A stretch of DNA of 64,000 nt from Microvirga tunisiensis (lineage in GTDB: Bacteria > Pseudomonadota > Alphaproteobacteria > Rhizobiales > Beijerinckiaceae): positions 217,641 to 281,640 of the forward strand of contig NZ_VOSK01000001.1 of the NCBI RefSeq assembly GCF_009296175.1. Reading direction: 5' to 3'. The notes beneath the pieces were generated by a model. The model had not been told where the DNA came from and did not search any database. It was given only the letters and a program-made list of their open reading frames with translations. Of this stretch, positions 8,025 through 16,223 are shown piece by piece. Numbering within the stretch: the first letter of the stretch is position 1; the number at the start of each line of letters is the position of its first letter. The position numbers and the translations under genes are program-made.

Positions 8025-8053
8025 GGTGAAGCGGTTTGTATAATGGCTTCACC
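8025..8053. promoter_or_regulatory. Inverted repeat with a -10-like box in its loop
   Basis: Perfect inverted repeat GGTGAAGC (8025-8032) / GCTTCACC (8046-8053) with a 13-base loop holding TATAAT (8039-8044). It sits about 50 bases before the TTG start of the gene at 8102 and could be a promoter overlapped by an operator. No strong -35 box is visible. A second small hairpin, CCCC-TTTTGT-GGGG, follows immediately. Confidence 0.4.
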
Positions 8054-8101
8054 CCTTTTGTGGGGTTTTAGATTCTACCCACATGATCCAGCGAGGACGT
8101 T

Positions 8102-8650
8102 TTGAACCAGTCGAACGATGAAGATCGGACCACAGGTCCAGACGAAGGCGGGGCTGATATTGACGAGGCCTATGAGGCGTCATCGGCCGGACATGACGCG
8201 ACGTCTGCGGAAGCTGATCCAGCAGGTGACGCATCGAACATGGCTGAGCCTGAGTTTTCCGGGGAAGGGGCGGAGATGCTAAATTCGCCATCCCTCGACG
8301 TCACGGCGGACGGATCTTTAATGCCTCAGTCGGGCTTCCACGATGATCCGTACATCGAATTCGATAACGTCACTCGCAAGGAGATCATGCGGATGACGAC
8401 GGACAATTCAATGAGATTCTATCAAGCCGTCGTGATCAAGGATCATGAGCTTTTGCCTATTGAGGAAGGAGCCCGACTGTTCGGAGCTGTCCTTCAGCAC
8501 ATTGTCATGGGGCTGAGCCAGACATTGAGTGACCAGGAGATGGGACTTCGGTTCGACGAATTCGCCAGGCGGCAGAACGGAGAAGACCCGTGGCATCTTT
8601 CTATCCGCCGTGAGCGGTTTCGTATTGAGACCTCACGAGGGGAAGGATGA
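8102..8650 (+). CDS. Unknown acidic protein, coupled to a RecA-fold ATPase
   Basis: 182 residues from TTG 8102; GAGGA about 7 bases upstream supports this rare start, and no ATG lies nearby. The first 75 residues are acidic and disordered (Asp, Glu, Ala, Ser rich). The C-terminal 105 form a helical domain (TRKEIMRMTTDNSMRFYQAV onward). No membrane segment or signal. The stop overlaps the start of the next gene in an ATGA, so the two products are likely made in fixed ratio and may bind one another. Confidence 0.6.
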   Translation: MNQSNDEDRTTGPDEGGADIDEAYEASSAGHDATSAEADPAGDASNMAEPEFSGEGAEMLNSPSLDVTADGSLMPQSGFHDDPYIEFDNVTRKEIMRMTTDNSMRFYQAVVIKDHELLPIEEGARLFGAVLQHIVMGLSQTLSDQEMGLRFDEFARRQNGEDPWHLSIRRERFRIETSRGEG

Positions 8651-9306
8651 GTGCCATGAACGATCCAGAGGTGATGCGGCACTTTATGAGCTCCCTGCCA
8701 CGGGCCGGATTGGTCCGCCTTCTGGGTGAGTCAGGTGCTGGGCGGACCTCGGTGGCACTTAGGATTGCCGAGGCGCTGACCTCGGCATCAGGACACAGCT
8801 CGGGGAAATGCGTGGCCCTGATTGACACCTTGGGGCACGGTAAAGAAGCCCTTGAAGGCGTGCTTCCCAAGGCGCTCGATGCCGATCGCGTGGTCTACTA
8901 CCAGGGCGCGGGGATGTGCACGGCGATGGGCGTGGCGAGGCATCTCTGCTTTAAGCCGGATATTGCCGTCGTGGTCATTGACGACTTATTAGGGCTTGAT
9001 CCCGCAACCGGTCCTGAGGGTACTGGCTCGTTCGGATCGATGGTTCGCCGGCAGATCAACGTACTGGCGTCGGCCTGTCTGTCCCAGAATGTGCTCGGAA
9101 TCTTAGTGGATCGGCTGTCACCTTCCTGGCTCTCAAGAGAACCTATCGGTTGTTCAACCTATATTGTGTCGGCTGTGAAGCATTCAGGAGTGGGCGGCCG
9201 CGGATATCAACTTCGCCGTGTTGGAAATATCGATCCGTCCCGACCAAGCGACGTGATCATTCCTGCTGTATCAATCGGAAATGAGCGGCTTGCGGAAGTT
9301 GCCTGA
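8647..9306 (+). CDS. Small RecA/RadA-like P-loop ATPase
   Basis: 219 residues. Walker A GESGAGRTS (about 27-35) and a Walker B strand VVVIDDLL (about 107-114) are in the order and spacing of the RecA/KaiC core; the start follows MRHFMSSLPRAGLVRLLGESG. The LexA-binding and DNA-loop regions of true RecA are missing, and the protein is about 60% of RecA's length. Such minimal RecA-fold ATPases on phages and plasmids act as recombination mediators or helicase loaders. It is translationally coupled to 8102-8650 and followed by a strong terminator. Confidence 0.65.
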   Translation: MSAMNDPEVMRHFMSSLPRAGLVRLLGESGAGRTSVALRIAEALTSASGHSSGKCVALIDTLGHGKEALEGVLPKALDADRVVYYQGAGMCTAMGVARHLCFKPDIAVVVIDDLLGLDPATGPEGTGSFGSMVRRQINVLASACLSQNVLGILVDRLSPSWLSREPIGCSTYIVSAVKHSGVGGRGYQLRRVGNIDPSRPSDVIIPAVSIGNERLAEVA

Positions 9307-9354
9307 GCTGGCGGACTGCCACGGACTTCTACGGTGTACCTGACTTAAAAAAAT

Positions 9355-9389
9355 GAAAGAGGGCGCGAACTCATTTCGGGCCCTCTTTC
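9355..9389 (+). terminator. Rho-independent terminator
   Basis: Ten-base perfect stem GAAAGAGGGC (9355-9364) / GCCCTCTTTC (9380-9389), preceded by an A tract and ending in T-rich sequence, 48 bases after the RecA-like gene. Confidence 0.85.
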
Positions 9390-9448
9390 TGGCGTCTTCA
9401 TCTTGCGGAGCATTCGAAGATTATGTGAAGGCCGCCATGGGCGAACGG

Positions 9449-9670
9449 TCAAACGTCGTTCTCGATCAGGTCATCAAGTGAATACTGGAAATCGGAGAGA
9501 GCCTCGAGGCCGGCTTCGAGCTCGGCATCATAGCGGTCGTTGGTGCTGTTGGGATCGATCTCGCGAGCAAACTCGGTCTCAAGATCCTCGATAGGGGATA
9601 CGCGATGATTGCCGGTTAGGCGGGCAAGAACCTCATCTTCACGAGTTCTGCCGGAGAAGGCTGTGTCCAC
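9449..9670 (-). CDS. Small acidic protein, unknown
   Basis: 73 residues from GTG 9670, with AGGAG 8 bases upstream supporting the start. Strongly acidic, helical, no signal peptide. It stands alone between a terminator-bounded plus-strand operon and the long coiled-coil gene. Charge and size are those of small DNA-mimic or antitoxin-like proteins, but no motif supports a specific function. Confidence 0.5.
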   Translation of the reverse strand: MDTAFSGRTREDEVLARLTGNHRVSPIEDLETEFAREIDPNSTNDRYDAELEAGLEALSDFQYSLDDLIENDV

Positions 9671-9794
9671 GGGAATGCTCCTATTGGGGTATTGGAATCT
9701 GATGTGTGAGCATCAGTTTAGTCTAATTTTCGCCATAAAGCACATCAGATTGCAAAGTGCTCGGTCAAAGGCCATTTACGGTAAAGAAGAGTAT

Positions 9795-11360
9795 TTAACG
9801 TCCATGCGAGGCCTCGGCATTGCGGGGGCCTGCATAGCGCCGCCGGCGGACGGACTCTCCCTGGTGGGTCTCTGGTAAGCTCTTGTCTTTCCTTTCATTT
9901 TGCGAGCGGTCCGGCCCAAGTGCGGACGATCCTAGATGCCCTGCGGCGAGCCCCGCAATTGCACCAAACGCGGTGAGAATCTGCTGTGTATTAATGTGCG
10001 CTGGTGCGATTTCGACCCGGGCGTTAAGGGATTTGTCACCGGTTGCTCTAATAGTGCCCGGTTGCTCCGTGCGATGTCCGGCAGATCCGTTTTCCCGAGC
10101 CTTCAAAAGGACATCAAGGCTGTCGCGTAGAACGGCTTTACGGGTTTCTGGGACAAGAAGAGCACTCTCACGCTGGAGCTTCGTTTCGACGTTTGCGACG
10201 GCATCCTGCCGCTGAGCGACTGTCTCCAGCAGCTCGTCCTTTTTTGACTGAAGCTGTTGGGCTTCCACCGCGAGCTCCGAGACTGTCTTCAAGTTCTGGG
10301 CATATCGGGTGAGCAGCTGAAACGCTTGGCCGCTATTGATGATGGCGATGTTGTCGCGGCTGGTGGCCTGCTCTGATGTTTCGAGGAAACCCGGCTGCCG
10401 ATTGGGCTGGCCGAAGAGGGCGGGGCGCTTGGTCAGGTTATCTAGGGTTTGTTCCGACCCGATCCGCTGCGCACTCATTTCGAGATTGGATAGGAATTGA
10501 TCGGGCTGCCTCAGGAAACCGATCTCTCGAAGGGCTTGGGCGATCTCCGCATTATCCTGGATGAGGGTCCTAGAGCGAATCTCCCGTTCCTCACAGGCCC
10601 GGTCGATCAGGCCGGTCTTGCGGTCGGTCTCGTCCTTTTCCTCTTCCAGGCGCCGACGGGCTTCGATCAGATCGGCGTCAATGACCTCAAACAAAGCCTT
10701 CTTCAGTTCGGTGTCGAAGTCTGACTTGATGATGCGGTCAATGGTCGATTCCGCCCGATCAGGGGCAAGATGGCCTTCTTCTGCAATGATCTGGCTGATC
10801 TTAGCGACTGCCTCATGTCCATTCTGGAAAGCCGGCATGGCATCTCGACGCTTGGAAGCAGAATCTCCCAGATCAAGCTCGATGACGTTTAGCCCCGCCT
10901 CGCGGGCGCGGCTGACGAATGCCTTGTACCCGTCTTCACTGAAGATCAGGTCTGCAGTGACGGGCTTCTCCTGAGAGGTCATGGCCTTAGCCATGAGCTT
11001 CTCGAAATCCTGAGCATTCTTGCTGGAGTAGATTGGGCGTTCACCACGCTCAGGCATAGTGCCTTCACGGACGCCGGGACCAGCGATCATGCATGTCACG
11101 GCCCGAATGCCTTTGACAGTGCGGCCGATGCTCGTCCCTATCGCGTCATAGGTGAGGTCGACTAGGCGACGGTTAGACGTTTTCTTGGGCTTCAGCATAT
11201 GCCAAGCGGCATTCCAGACGACGACCGTTCCGACCGCTGCGCCTGCCACGCCCAAAGTAGTTGGGGCAAGAGTTGCGAAGAGGCCGGCTCCAATAAGTTT
11301 GGTTGCTGCCACTTCGCCGATCGCTGTGATAGCGCCTGCTTTGAAGATTCCTCGTTTCAA
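9795..11360 (-). CDS. Long coiled-coil protein with N-terminal membrane segments
   Basis: 521 residues from TTG 11360 (GGGGG upstream). Residues 8-55 are hydrophobic and Gly/Ala-rich (two probable membrane passes: TKLIGAGLFATLAPTTLGVAG and TVVVWNAAWHML). Residues around 225-290 and 360-420 have heptad-like Glu/Arg/Leu patterns (EARRRLEEEKDE, AQQLQSKKDELLETVAQR) typical of coiled coils. A short hydrophobic Ala/Gly segment (AFGAIAGLAAGHLGSSA) lies near residue 475, and the tail is basic. No enzymatic motif. It lies downstream of dnaE on the same strand; possibly a membrane-anchored scaffold. Confidence 0.6.
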   Translation of the reverse strand: MKRGIFKAGAITAIGEVAATKLIGAGLFATLAPTTLGVAGAAVGTVVVWNAAWHMLKPKKTSNRRLVDLTYDAIGTSIGRTVKGIRAVTCMIAGPGVREGTMPERGERPIYSSKNAQDFEKLMAKAMTSQEKPVTADLIFSEDGYKAFVSRAREAGLNVIELDLGDSASKRRDAMPAFQNGHEAVAKISQIIAEEGHLAPDRAESTIDRIIKSDFDTELKKALFEVIDADLIEARRRLEEEKDETDRKTGLIDRACEEREIRSRTLIQDNAEIAQALREIGFLRQPDQFLSNLEMSAQRIGSEQTLDNLTKRPALFGQPNRQPGFLETSEQATSRDNIAIINSGQAFQLLTRYAQNLKTVSELAVEAQQLQSKKDELLETVAQRQDAVANVETKLQRESALLVPETRKAVLRDSLDVLLKARENGSAGHRTEQPGTIRATGDKSLNARVEIAPAHINTQQILTAFGAIAGLAAGHLGSSALGPDRSQNERKDKSLPETHQGESVRRRRYAGPRNAEASHGR

Positions 11361-11443
11361 GGTTGCCCCCGTTTTGATGCCTTCTATGAATTATACCTTT
11401 CCTTGATAAACGATGAAAACGATTAGATGGCTTGATCCCCTTT

Positions 11444-12814
11444 CTACGCCTCCACCGCGACCGAAACGACACCATCAATAGCCTCGACGCTCTGTATGAA
11501 CTCAGCTGTCGGGTTCACTCGATTAAACAACGTCTTGATCTCGTTTTGCTGGGTTTCGTGACCGTCGGCAATAACAGGCCCAGCATTGAAGTAGACGAGG
11601 CGGTAGGTTCCGCCTTTCCCGTATAGACGGATCGAAGTCTTTACTTGGGTTTCAAGCTCTCGCGCTGGGGTTGCAGTCAGGCGGGAGTCTGCTTGAACGA
11701 CTACAGCAGGGGATGAGGTTTTCCTTGCCTCATCGGGGGTCTGCCAACTGGACAGGACGCGCCCATCATTTCTGGAGACCAGTTGCAGAACCGCCACATC
11801 GCCAGCCTGTGGCGCTTTGGTCGGGCTCTCGGCAAAAGCCCGGATCCTGCCGGAACTGTCGCTGATGATGAGTTCCACGCCGGTCGCGTCTATGCCGGCA
11901 GGGCGGCGGTCTTTGGCCGGGTAGATCGCTTCGATTTGAGCAATGACCGTGAATGTCGTGTCATTTCGGACTTTGCCGACGGCTGATACCGGTGAGGCCG
12001 CAATCCGGTAGGAGAGGATCTTGTAGGCATCGGCCGGATGGTTTCTGAGGCGGAAGCCGATGGCCTTGGTTTCGGCTTCGATCTCCTCGGAGACAGCTTG
12101 AGGCGGCGGAGGGGGCAACTTGCCCTGAGCAAGCGCCTGGCGACGAAGGCGGCGTTCGGCGTCGATGGCCGTCTCGCTTTGGAGATCCTCGAAAAGAGAG
12201 GGCGCCGAGCGGTCGACCTTGCCGCCGGTCATGTCGGACACAATCTCCCGAAGATCAAAGCGCCGCTCCCGGCTGCTGTGGTCAATGAGTGGATCGAAGG
12301 CGCCGGCATCTATGAGGGTGACGATCTGAGCCCGGTTGAGCCCAGTCTCGAACAGGCGAGCTACGGCGTCTGAAGCAGATCGGAACGGACCTTGAAGCGT
12401 CCGGTTACGCACGACGTCTGCTGCCGTAGAGCCACTGATGCCAGATAGGCCGGCGAGGGGAAAGCGGATGGCGTGATTACCCTCAGGATCGAAGGTGGCG
12501 GTCGAGACGTTGATGTCGGGCGGTAAAACAGCAATCCCGAGCCGCTCGGCCTCCCGTACCACCGCTTCCAGCTTATCCGCATCGCTGCGATCGTAATCCA
12601 TGTTGGCGGCCATGAAGGCGACCGTATGGTGGGTTTTAAGCCAAGCCGTGATCCAGGAGATCCGCGCATAGGCCGCGGCATGGCTCTTGTTGAAGCCATA
12701 ATCGGCGAACTTCTCCACGGTATCGAAGAGGCTTGCGCCTTGATCCCTAGGAATGCCGGAGTGACTTTCACAGCGCGAAATGAACTGGTCACGATTGCGC
12801 TTGAGCTCGTCCGC
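11444..12814 (-). pseudogene. dnaE: DNA polymerase III alpha subunit, C-terminal part beyond an in-frame TAG
   Basis: The frame continues directly from the N-terminal part after the stop codon at 12815-12817, without any shift. The first 32 codons read ADELKRNRDQFISRCE and onward to SLFDTVEKFADYGFNKSHAAAYA, the conserved DnaE palm/fingers continuation. Downstream are AVLPPDINVS, the helix-hairpin-helix region (LNRAQIVTLIDAGAFD) and the OB-fold region (FTVIAQIEAIYPAKDRRPAG). Independent translation could start only at GTG 12718 (VEKFADYG), which would lack the catalytic part. The clean continuation means the TAG is a recent single-base change, a sequence error, or is read through. Confidence 0.8.
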
Positions 12815-14902
12815 CTACTTCTTGCCGATAGCACGGCGTAGAACGTCCGCTTCTCCCAGAGAGTAGCCAGCGAGGACCCGGGCGGCCTCCATGATCTGCT
12901 CCTGATAGACCATGATGCCGTACGTCTCTTTTAGCACGGGCTCTAGTTTGGGATGAGGATACTCGACCGAGGTCCTGCCCGCTTTACGCTCGGCATAGAG
13001 GGGAATTTGATCCATCGGGCCGGGTCGGTACAGGGACACGAGGGCGACAATATCCTCAAAGGTGTTCGGCCTGATCTTCTTCAAGGCGCTGGTCATGCCC
13101 GGTGACTCCAGCTGAAAGACGCGCTGGGTTCGACCCTCATTGAGGTGCTTAAAGACGAGTTCGTCTTCGTAGGGAATAGAGTAGGGGTCGATCTCGATAC
13201 CCTGAGACGCCAGGATGTTCTTGGTCCGGGTGATGACGGTCAGGGTTTTCAGACCGAGGAAGTCGAACTTCACCAGCCCGGTTTTCTCAATCGGGCCCAT
13301 GTCGAACTGGGTCACAGGGACGATGCGTCCCTCGTCGAGCACGCCCATGACAGGCGTGGTCTCGGGCAAGGGCTCATCGGAAATCACGATGCCAGCGGCG
13401 TGCTTGGTGGCGTTGTCGAGAACGCCTTCAAGCTGCTCGGCGATGGACATAGCATCATCGAGCTCGATATTGTCGGCAAGAGCGTCCTTGACGGCTTGCT
13501 CCTCCCGGAAGCTCCTCAGGCCGTCACCCTTTTCCGGGAACTTCTTGGTGAATGAATCCGCCATGCCAGCCGGGATGCCGATGGCTCGGGCCGTGGCCTT
13601 GAAGGCGCCCCGGCCCTTTAGCGTGTTGTAGGCGGCGATATGGGCGACGTGATCGGCCCCATACTTGGCACGGACATAATCGAGAACTTCGTCGCGACGC
13701 CGTTCGCAGAAGTCCACATCGAAGTCCGGCAGTGAGATACGCTCAGGGTTGATGAACCGCTCGAAAAGAAGGCCCCAGCGGAGCGGGTCGAGCTCGGTAA
13801 TCCCGAGCGACCAGGCGACGAGCGATCCCGCACCGGAGCCACGACCGGGTCCGACTGGGATATCATTGTGTCTGGACCAATTGATGAAGTCGGCGACGAT
13901 CAGAAAATAGCCGGAGAAACCCAGTTTGGTGATGTGACCAAGCTCGATCCGCAGTCGCTCTTCATAGTCTGCGCGGCGCTCCTCCATATAGGGATTCTGC
14001 TGAAACAGGCGTTCGAGCCCTTGTTGGGCTGCCGTGACAACAGCTGCGTTCTCATCCGCGACGCCTGGAGCGTGGGGCAGGCGGGGCTTGGATTCGATGA
14101 CAGCGAAGTTGCCCAACATGAGAACGGACAGCGTGTTCTCAATTAGCGAGGCAGACTCCGCGAACAGAGCTTCGAATTCGTCAACGGACTTGAGATGCGA
14201 GCCCACGGGAGGAGCGGGAAAACCTGGGTCCTTGATCGTTGACTTGGCGGTTCCGTCGGCCGCGAACGTGAGGACGTTAAGGGCGACCCGATCTGCTTCG
14301 CTGGAGTGGCGTGCGGGGCTGATGGCGATTCCGGGAATGCGGTAATGCAGACACCATTGGGCGAGGAGTGCCTCGCGATCGGTGTCGCTGGCGCCCATCT
14401 CCAAATGCCGGTCGAATGCGACTGCCAATTGATCGCCAAAGACGGAGACCAGGCCCTTGAGAAACTTCTCGCCGGTTTCGACCCGATTCTGAAGAATGGC
14501 TTGGTCGATAGGGCCTTCGATCCCTCCAGTGGTGGCAAAGAGGCCGTCGGCATACGCAGCCAGATCCTCGAGCTCGATAAGGCTGCCCTTGCGCTTGTTG
14601 AAGAAACAGCTGTTGAGGCGAAGCAGGTTTTGCCAGCCAACAGCGTTCATCACATGGAGGGTGATGTAGCCGGAGGTGATCGGATCTCCGAACCGGAACC
14701 GCTCACCGATGACAGGCTTGAGGCCGGCGGCGATCGCGGCCTTGCTGAATTCAAGAGATCCGGCAAGGGACTGGCGATCCGCGATCCCGATCATGAAATG
14801 TCCGCGCTCCTTGGCGAGAGACACGAGCTTTTTCGGTGAAAGGGTGGAGCGGTGATGATGGCTGAAATGGGATTCGCAGGCGAGGAGCATCGGGAGGGTC
14901 AC
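12815..14902 (-). CDS. dnaE: DNA polymerase III alpha subunit, N-terminal part ending at in-frame TAG
   Basis: 695 residues from ATG 14902. An N-terminal PHP domain (CESHFSHHHRSTLSPKK, about 1-210) is followed by the C-family polymerase core: GRGSGAGSLVAW, and the catalytic Asp loop PDFDVDF near residue 397, then GVLDNATKHAAGIVIS, FDFLGLKTLTVI, LYRPGPMDQIP and GIMVYQEQIMEAA. It stops at TAG 12815-12817 right after LRRAIGKK, where other DnaE proteins read GKK followed by Lys/Met/Ile. The third catalytic-core segment and the DNA-binding OB domain are beyond the stop, so this part alone should be inactive. dnaQ lies 6 bases upstream. Confidence 0.88.
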   Translation of the reverse strand: MTLPMLLACESHFSHHHRSTLSPKKLVSLAKERGHFMIGIADRQSLAGSLEFSKAAIAAGLKPVIGERFRFGDPITSGYITLHVMNAVGWQNLLRLNSCFFNKRKGSLIELEDLAAYADGLFATTGGIEGPIDQAILQNRVETGEKFLKGLVSVFGDQLAVAFDRHLEMGASDTDREALLAQWCLHYRIPGIAISPARHSSEADRVALNVLTFAADGTAKSTIKDPGFPAPPVGSHLKSVDEFEALFAESASLIENTLSVLMLGNFAVIESKPRLPHAPGVADENAAVVTAAQQGLERLFQQNPYMEERRADYEERLRIELGHITKLGFSGYFLIVADFINWSRHNDIPVGPGRGSGAGSLVAWSLGITELDPLRWGLLFERFINPERISLPDFDVDFCERRRDEVLDYVRAKYGADHVAHIAAYNTLKGRGAFKATARAIGIPAGMADSFTKKFPEKGDGLRSFREEQAVKDALADNIELDDAMSIAEQLEGVLDNATKHAAGIVISDEPLPETTPVMGVLDEGRIVPVTQFDMGPIEKTGLVKFDFLGLKTLTVITRTKNILASQGIEIDPYSIPYEDELVFKHLNEGRTQRVFQLESPGMTSALKKIRPNTFEDIVALVSLYRPGPMDQIPLYAERKAGRTSVEYPHPKLEPVLKETYGIMVYQEQIMEAARVLAGYSLGEADVLRRAIGKK

Positions 14903-14908
14903 GCTTTA

Positions 14909-15634
14909 TCAGGATGCTTGCTTGGCAAGCCAAGCGAGCATTTCGTCGTGCTTGTCGTAGTCGTCATGGCTGAGGTTCATCAGCGGAAGGCCGTGGTTGA
15001 CCGGGACAAACACCTTTGAAGCTGGGGCGGACGACTTCGTGCTCGTGAAGTCGAGCTGTCGTTCGGTCATCATGGTGGCATAGACTTGGGCGAGCAGGAT
15101 GCAATCGACGAGGGCGTCATGCTTCTTCGACCGGTCGGCGGAGATGAACTTCGGGTCGATCCCGGCCTCGCGGCAGGTGCGTTCGAGCGATGCCGTATCG
15201 CCCTGGATCATCAGGCGCCGGCAGAGGGCGTCGAGACTAACGGGCTGACCGGGCCACCGCTCGCGGGCGATGTCGATGGTATCAACGGCGTCATAGGGGA
15301 AGAGCTGACCAATCCGCTTGCACTCGGCGCCAAGGAAACTGAGGTCGAAGCGCTTGTTCTGAATGACCAGAACACTGTCACCGATGAAGTCGAGCAGCTG
15401 GTCGTGAATCTCCTCATACCGGGGCGCGCGAGCTGCATCCTCGTTGGTGATCCGATGGATCTGATAGCTGTCGTAGGTGATCGGGCGGCCTTCTGGGTTA
15501 ACGAGAGTGTTGAAAGTTCTCCCCGTCAGTCGGAAGTCGGCCATCTCGACACAGGCGATCTGGACGATGCGGTCCCCGTCTTCGGCCGACAGGCCGGTCG
15601 TCTCGGTATCAAGGGTCACATGGTAGAGAGGCAT
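14909..15634 (-). CDS. dnaQ: DNA polymerase III epsilon subunit (3'-5' proofreading exonuclease)
   Basis: 241 residues from ATG 15634. Exo I motif is LDTETTGL (Asp9, Glu11). Exo II corresponds to VIQNKRFDLSFL. Exo III is KKHDALVDCILLAQVY with the His and Asp of the DEDDh class. The first 185 residues form the exonuclease domain; the last 50 would bind alpha (cf. the C-terminal tail of E. coli epsilon). It is located 6 bases upstream of dnaE on the same strand, so the polymerase and its proofreader form one operon. A terminator separates it from the upstream gene. Confidence 0.88.
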   Translation of the reverse strand: MPLYHVTLDTETTGLSAEDGDRIVQIACVEMADFRLTGRTFNTLVNPEGRPITYDSYQIHRITNEDAARAPRYEEIHDQLLDFIGDSVLVIQNKRFDLSFLGAECKRIGQLFPYDAVDTIDIARERWPGQPVSLDALCRRLMIQGDTASLERTCREAGIDPKFISADRSKKHDALVDCILLAQVYATMMTERQLDFTSTKSSAPASKVFVPVNHGLPLMNLSHDDYDKHDEMLAWLAKQAS

Positions 15635-15656
15635 GGAGATTCCGTCGGCTTGCAGA

Positions 15657-15690
15657 AAAAAACGAGGAGTTTGGCGACTCCTCGTTTTGG
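15657..15690 (-). terminator. Rho-independent terminator (bidirectional form)
   Basis: Stem AACGAGGAGT (15661-15670) / ACTCCTCGTT (15677-15686), loop TTGGCG. On the minus strand it is followed by seven T residues. It ends the transcript of the gene 15715-16146 just before dnaQ. Confidence 0.85.
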
Positions 15691-15714
15691 TAGGTTTCAG
15701 GAGGCCCGGATGGG

Positions 15715-16146
15715 CTATGCTGCCTCTTGCTGGCGATCTTCCCAGTCGCGAATGTTGAGCGAGAGGTAGGGATTGCCGTTTCTGCCCGTGTACTCCCAGA
15801 TCGAGACCCGCTTTTTGACCACGAGATCGTCGTTCACGCGCCCTGCAACCAGGCCGGTGTAACGAGGGCGGTTCTTGGCCACATCCTCTTCCTGCTCGGT
15901 TGCAGAGTTCTTCTTTTGGTCGAAGACTGTGCCGGAGAAGGTAAATCCTGTCTGCTTGCCGACGAACTTGATGCGCCGGCCTTGGGCCGGGCCGTTCTTG
16001 GTATTGATCTCAGTCTGGGGCTCGATAACGACGCGGTATTCCTCGCCGTCGATGTCCATCTGACTGCCGCTGTATTCCCCTTCGTCGCCCTGGCGCGTGT
16101 TCTTCCACGCGTTTCCCGTATTTGGCTTCGGAGTGTAATTGGACAC
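15715..16146 (-). CDS. Small unknown protein in the replication block
   Basis: 143 residues; a TAAGGAG ribosome site lies upstream of ATG 16146. The sequence begins SNYTPKPNTGNAWKNTRQ and has beta-rich segments (EYRVVIEPQTEI, RRIKFVGKQTGFTFSG), ending in YLSLNIRDWEDRQQEAA. The pattern (GNAW near the start, an alternating hydrophobic core, a final strand with NIRDW) is reminiscent of DUF736-like small proteins of rhizobial plasmids, but I cannot confirm it. It has its own promoter (16189-16220) and terminator, so it is probably made in quantity. Confidence 0.6.
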   Translation of the reverse strand: MSNYTPKPNTGNAWKNTRQGDEGEYSGSQMDIDGEEYRVVIEPQTEINTKNGPAQGRRIKFVGKQTGFTFSGTVFDQKKNSATEQEEDVAKNRPRYTGLVAGRVNDDLVVKKRVSIWEYTGRNGNPYLSLNIRDWEDRQQEAA

Positions 16147-16171
16147 TGAAAGATTCTCCTTAATGGATTTT

Positions 16172-16184
16172 GGCCTATCAGGCC
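16172..16184. promoter_or_regulatory. Short palindrome near the transcription start of gene 15715-16146
   Basis: GGCCT-ATC-AGGCC is a perfect 5-base inverted repeat lying 5 bases past the -10 box of the minus-strand promoter at 16189. It could be an operator; nothing else identifies it. Confidence 0.35.
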
Positions 16185-16188
16185 TGTC

Positions 16189-16220
16189 ATTCTAACCCGT
16201 CTCGTGAAACCCCATTAGAA
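16189..16220 (-). promoter_or_regulatory. Promoter of the small replication-block gene
   Basis: On the minus strand, TTCTAATGG is followed after exactly 17 bases by TAGAAT (16189-16194). The same ATGG-17-TATAAT layout occurs upstream of the gene at 58941, and the spacers match in several blocks (TTTC, AGAC). The element overlaps an inverted repeat, GTGAAAC (16204-16210) / GTTTCAC (16221-16227). Confidence 0.55.
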
Positions 16221-16223
16221 GTT

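Noticed and set aside
12815..12817. TAG recoded as an amino acid throughout the element
   Set aside because: Several clearly real genes stop at TAG here (for example 6861-6863 and 24696-24698), so TAG is used as an ordinary stop; only the dnaE case is unusual.
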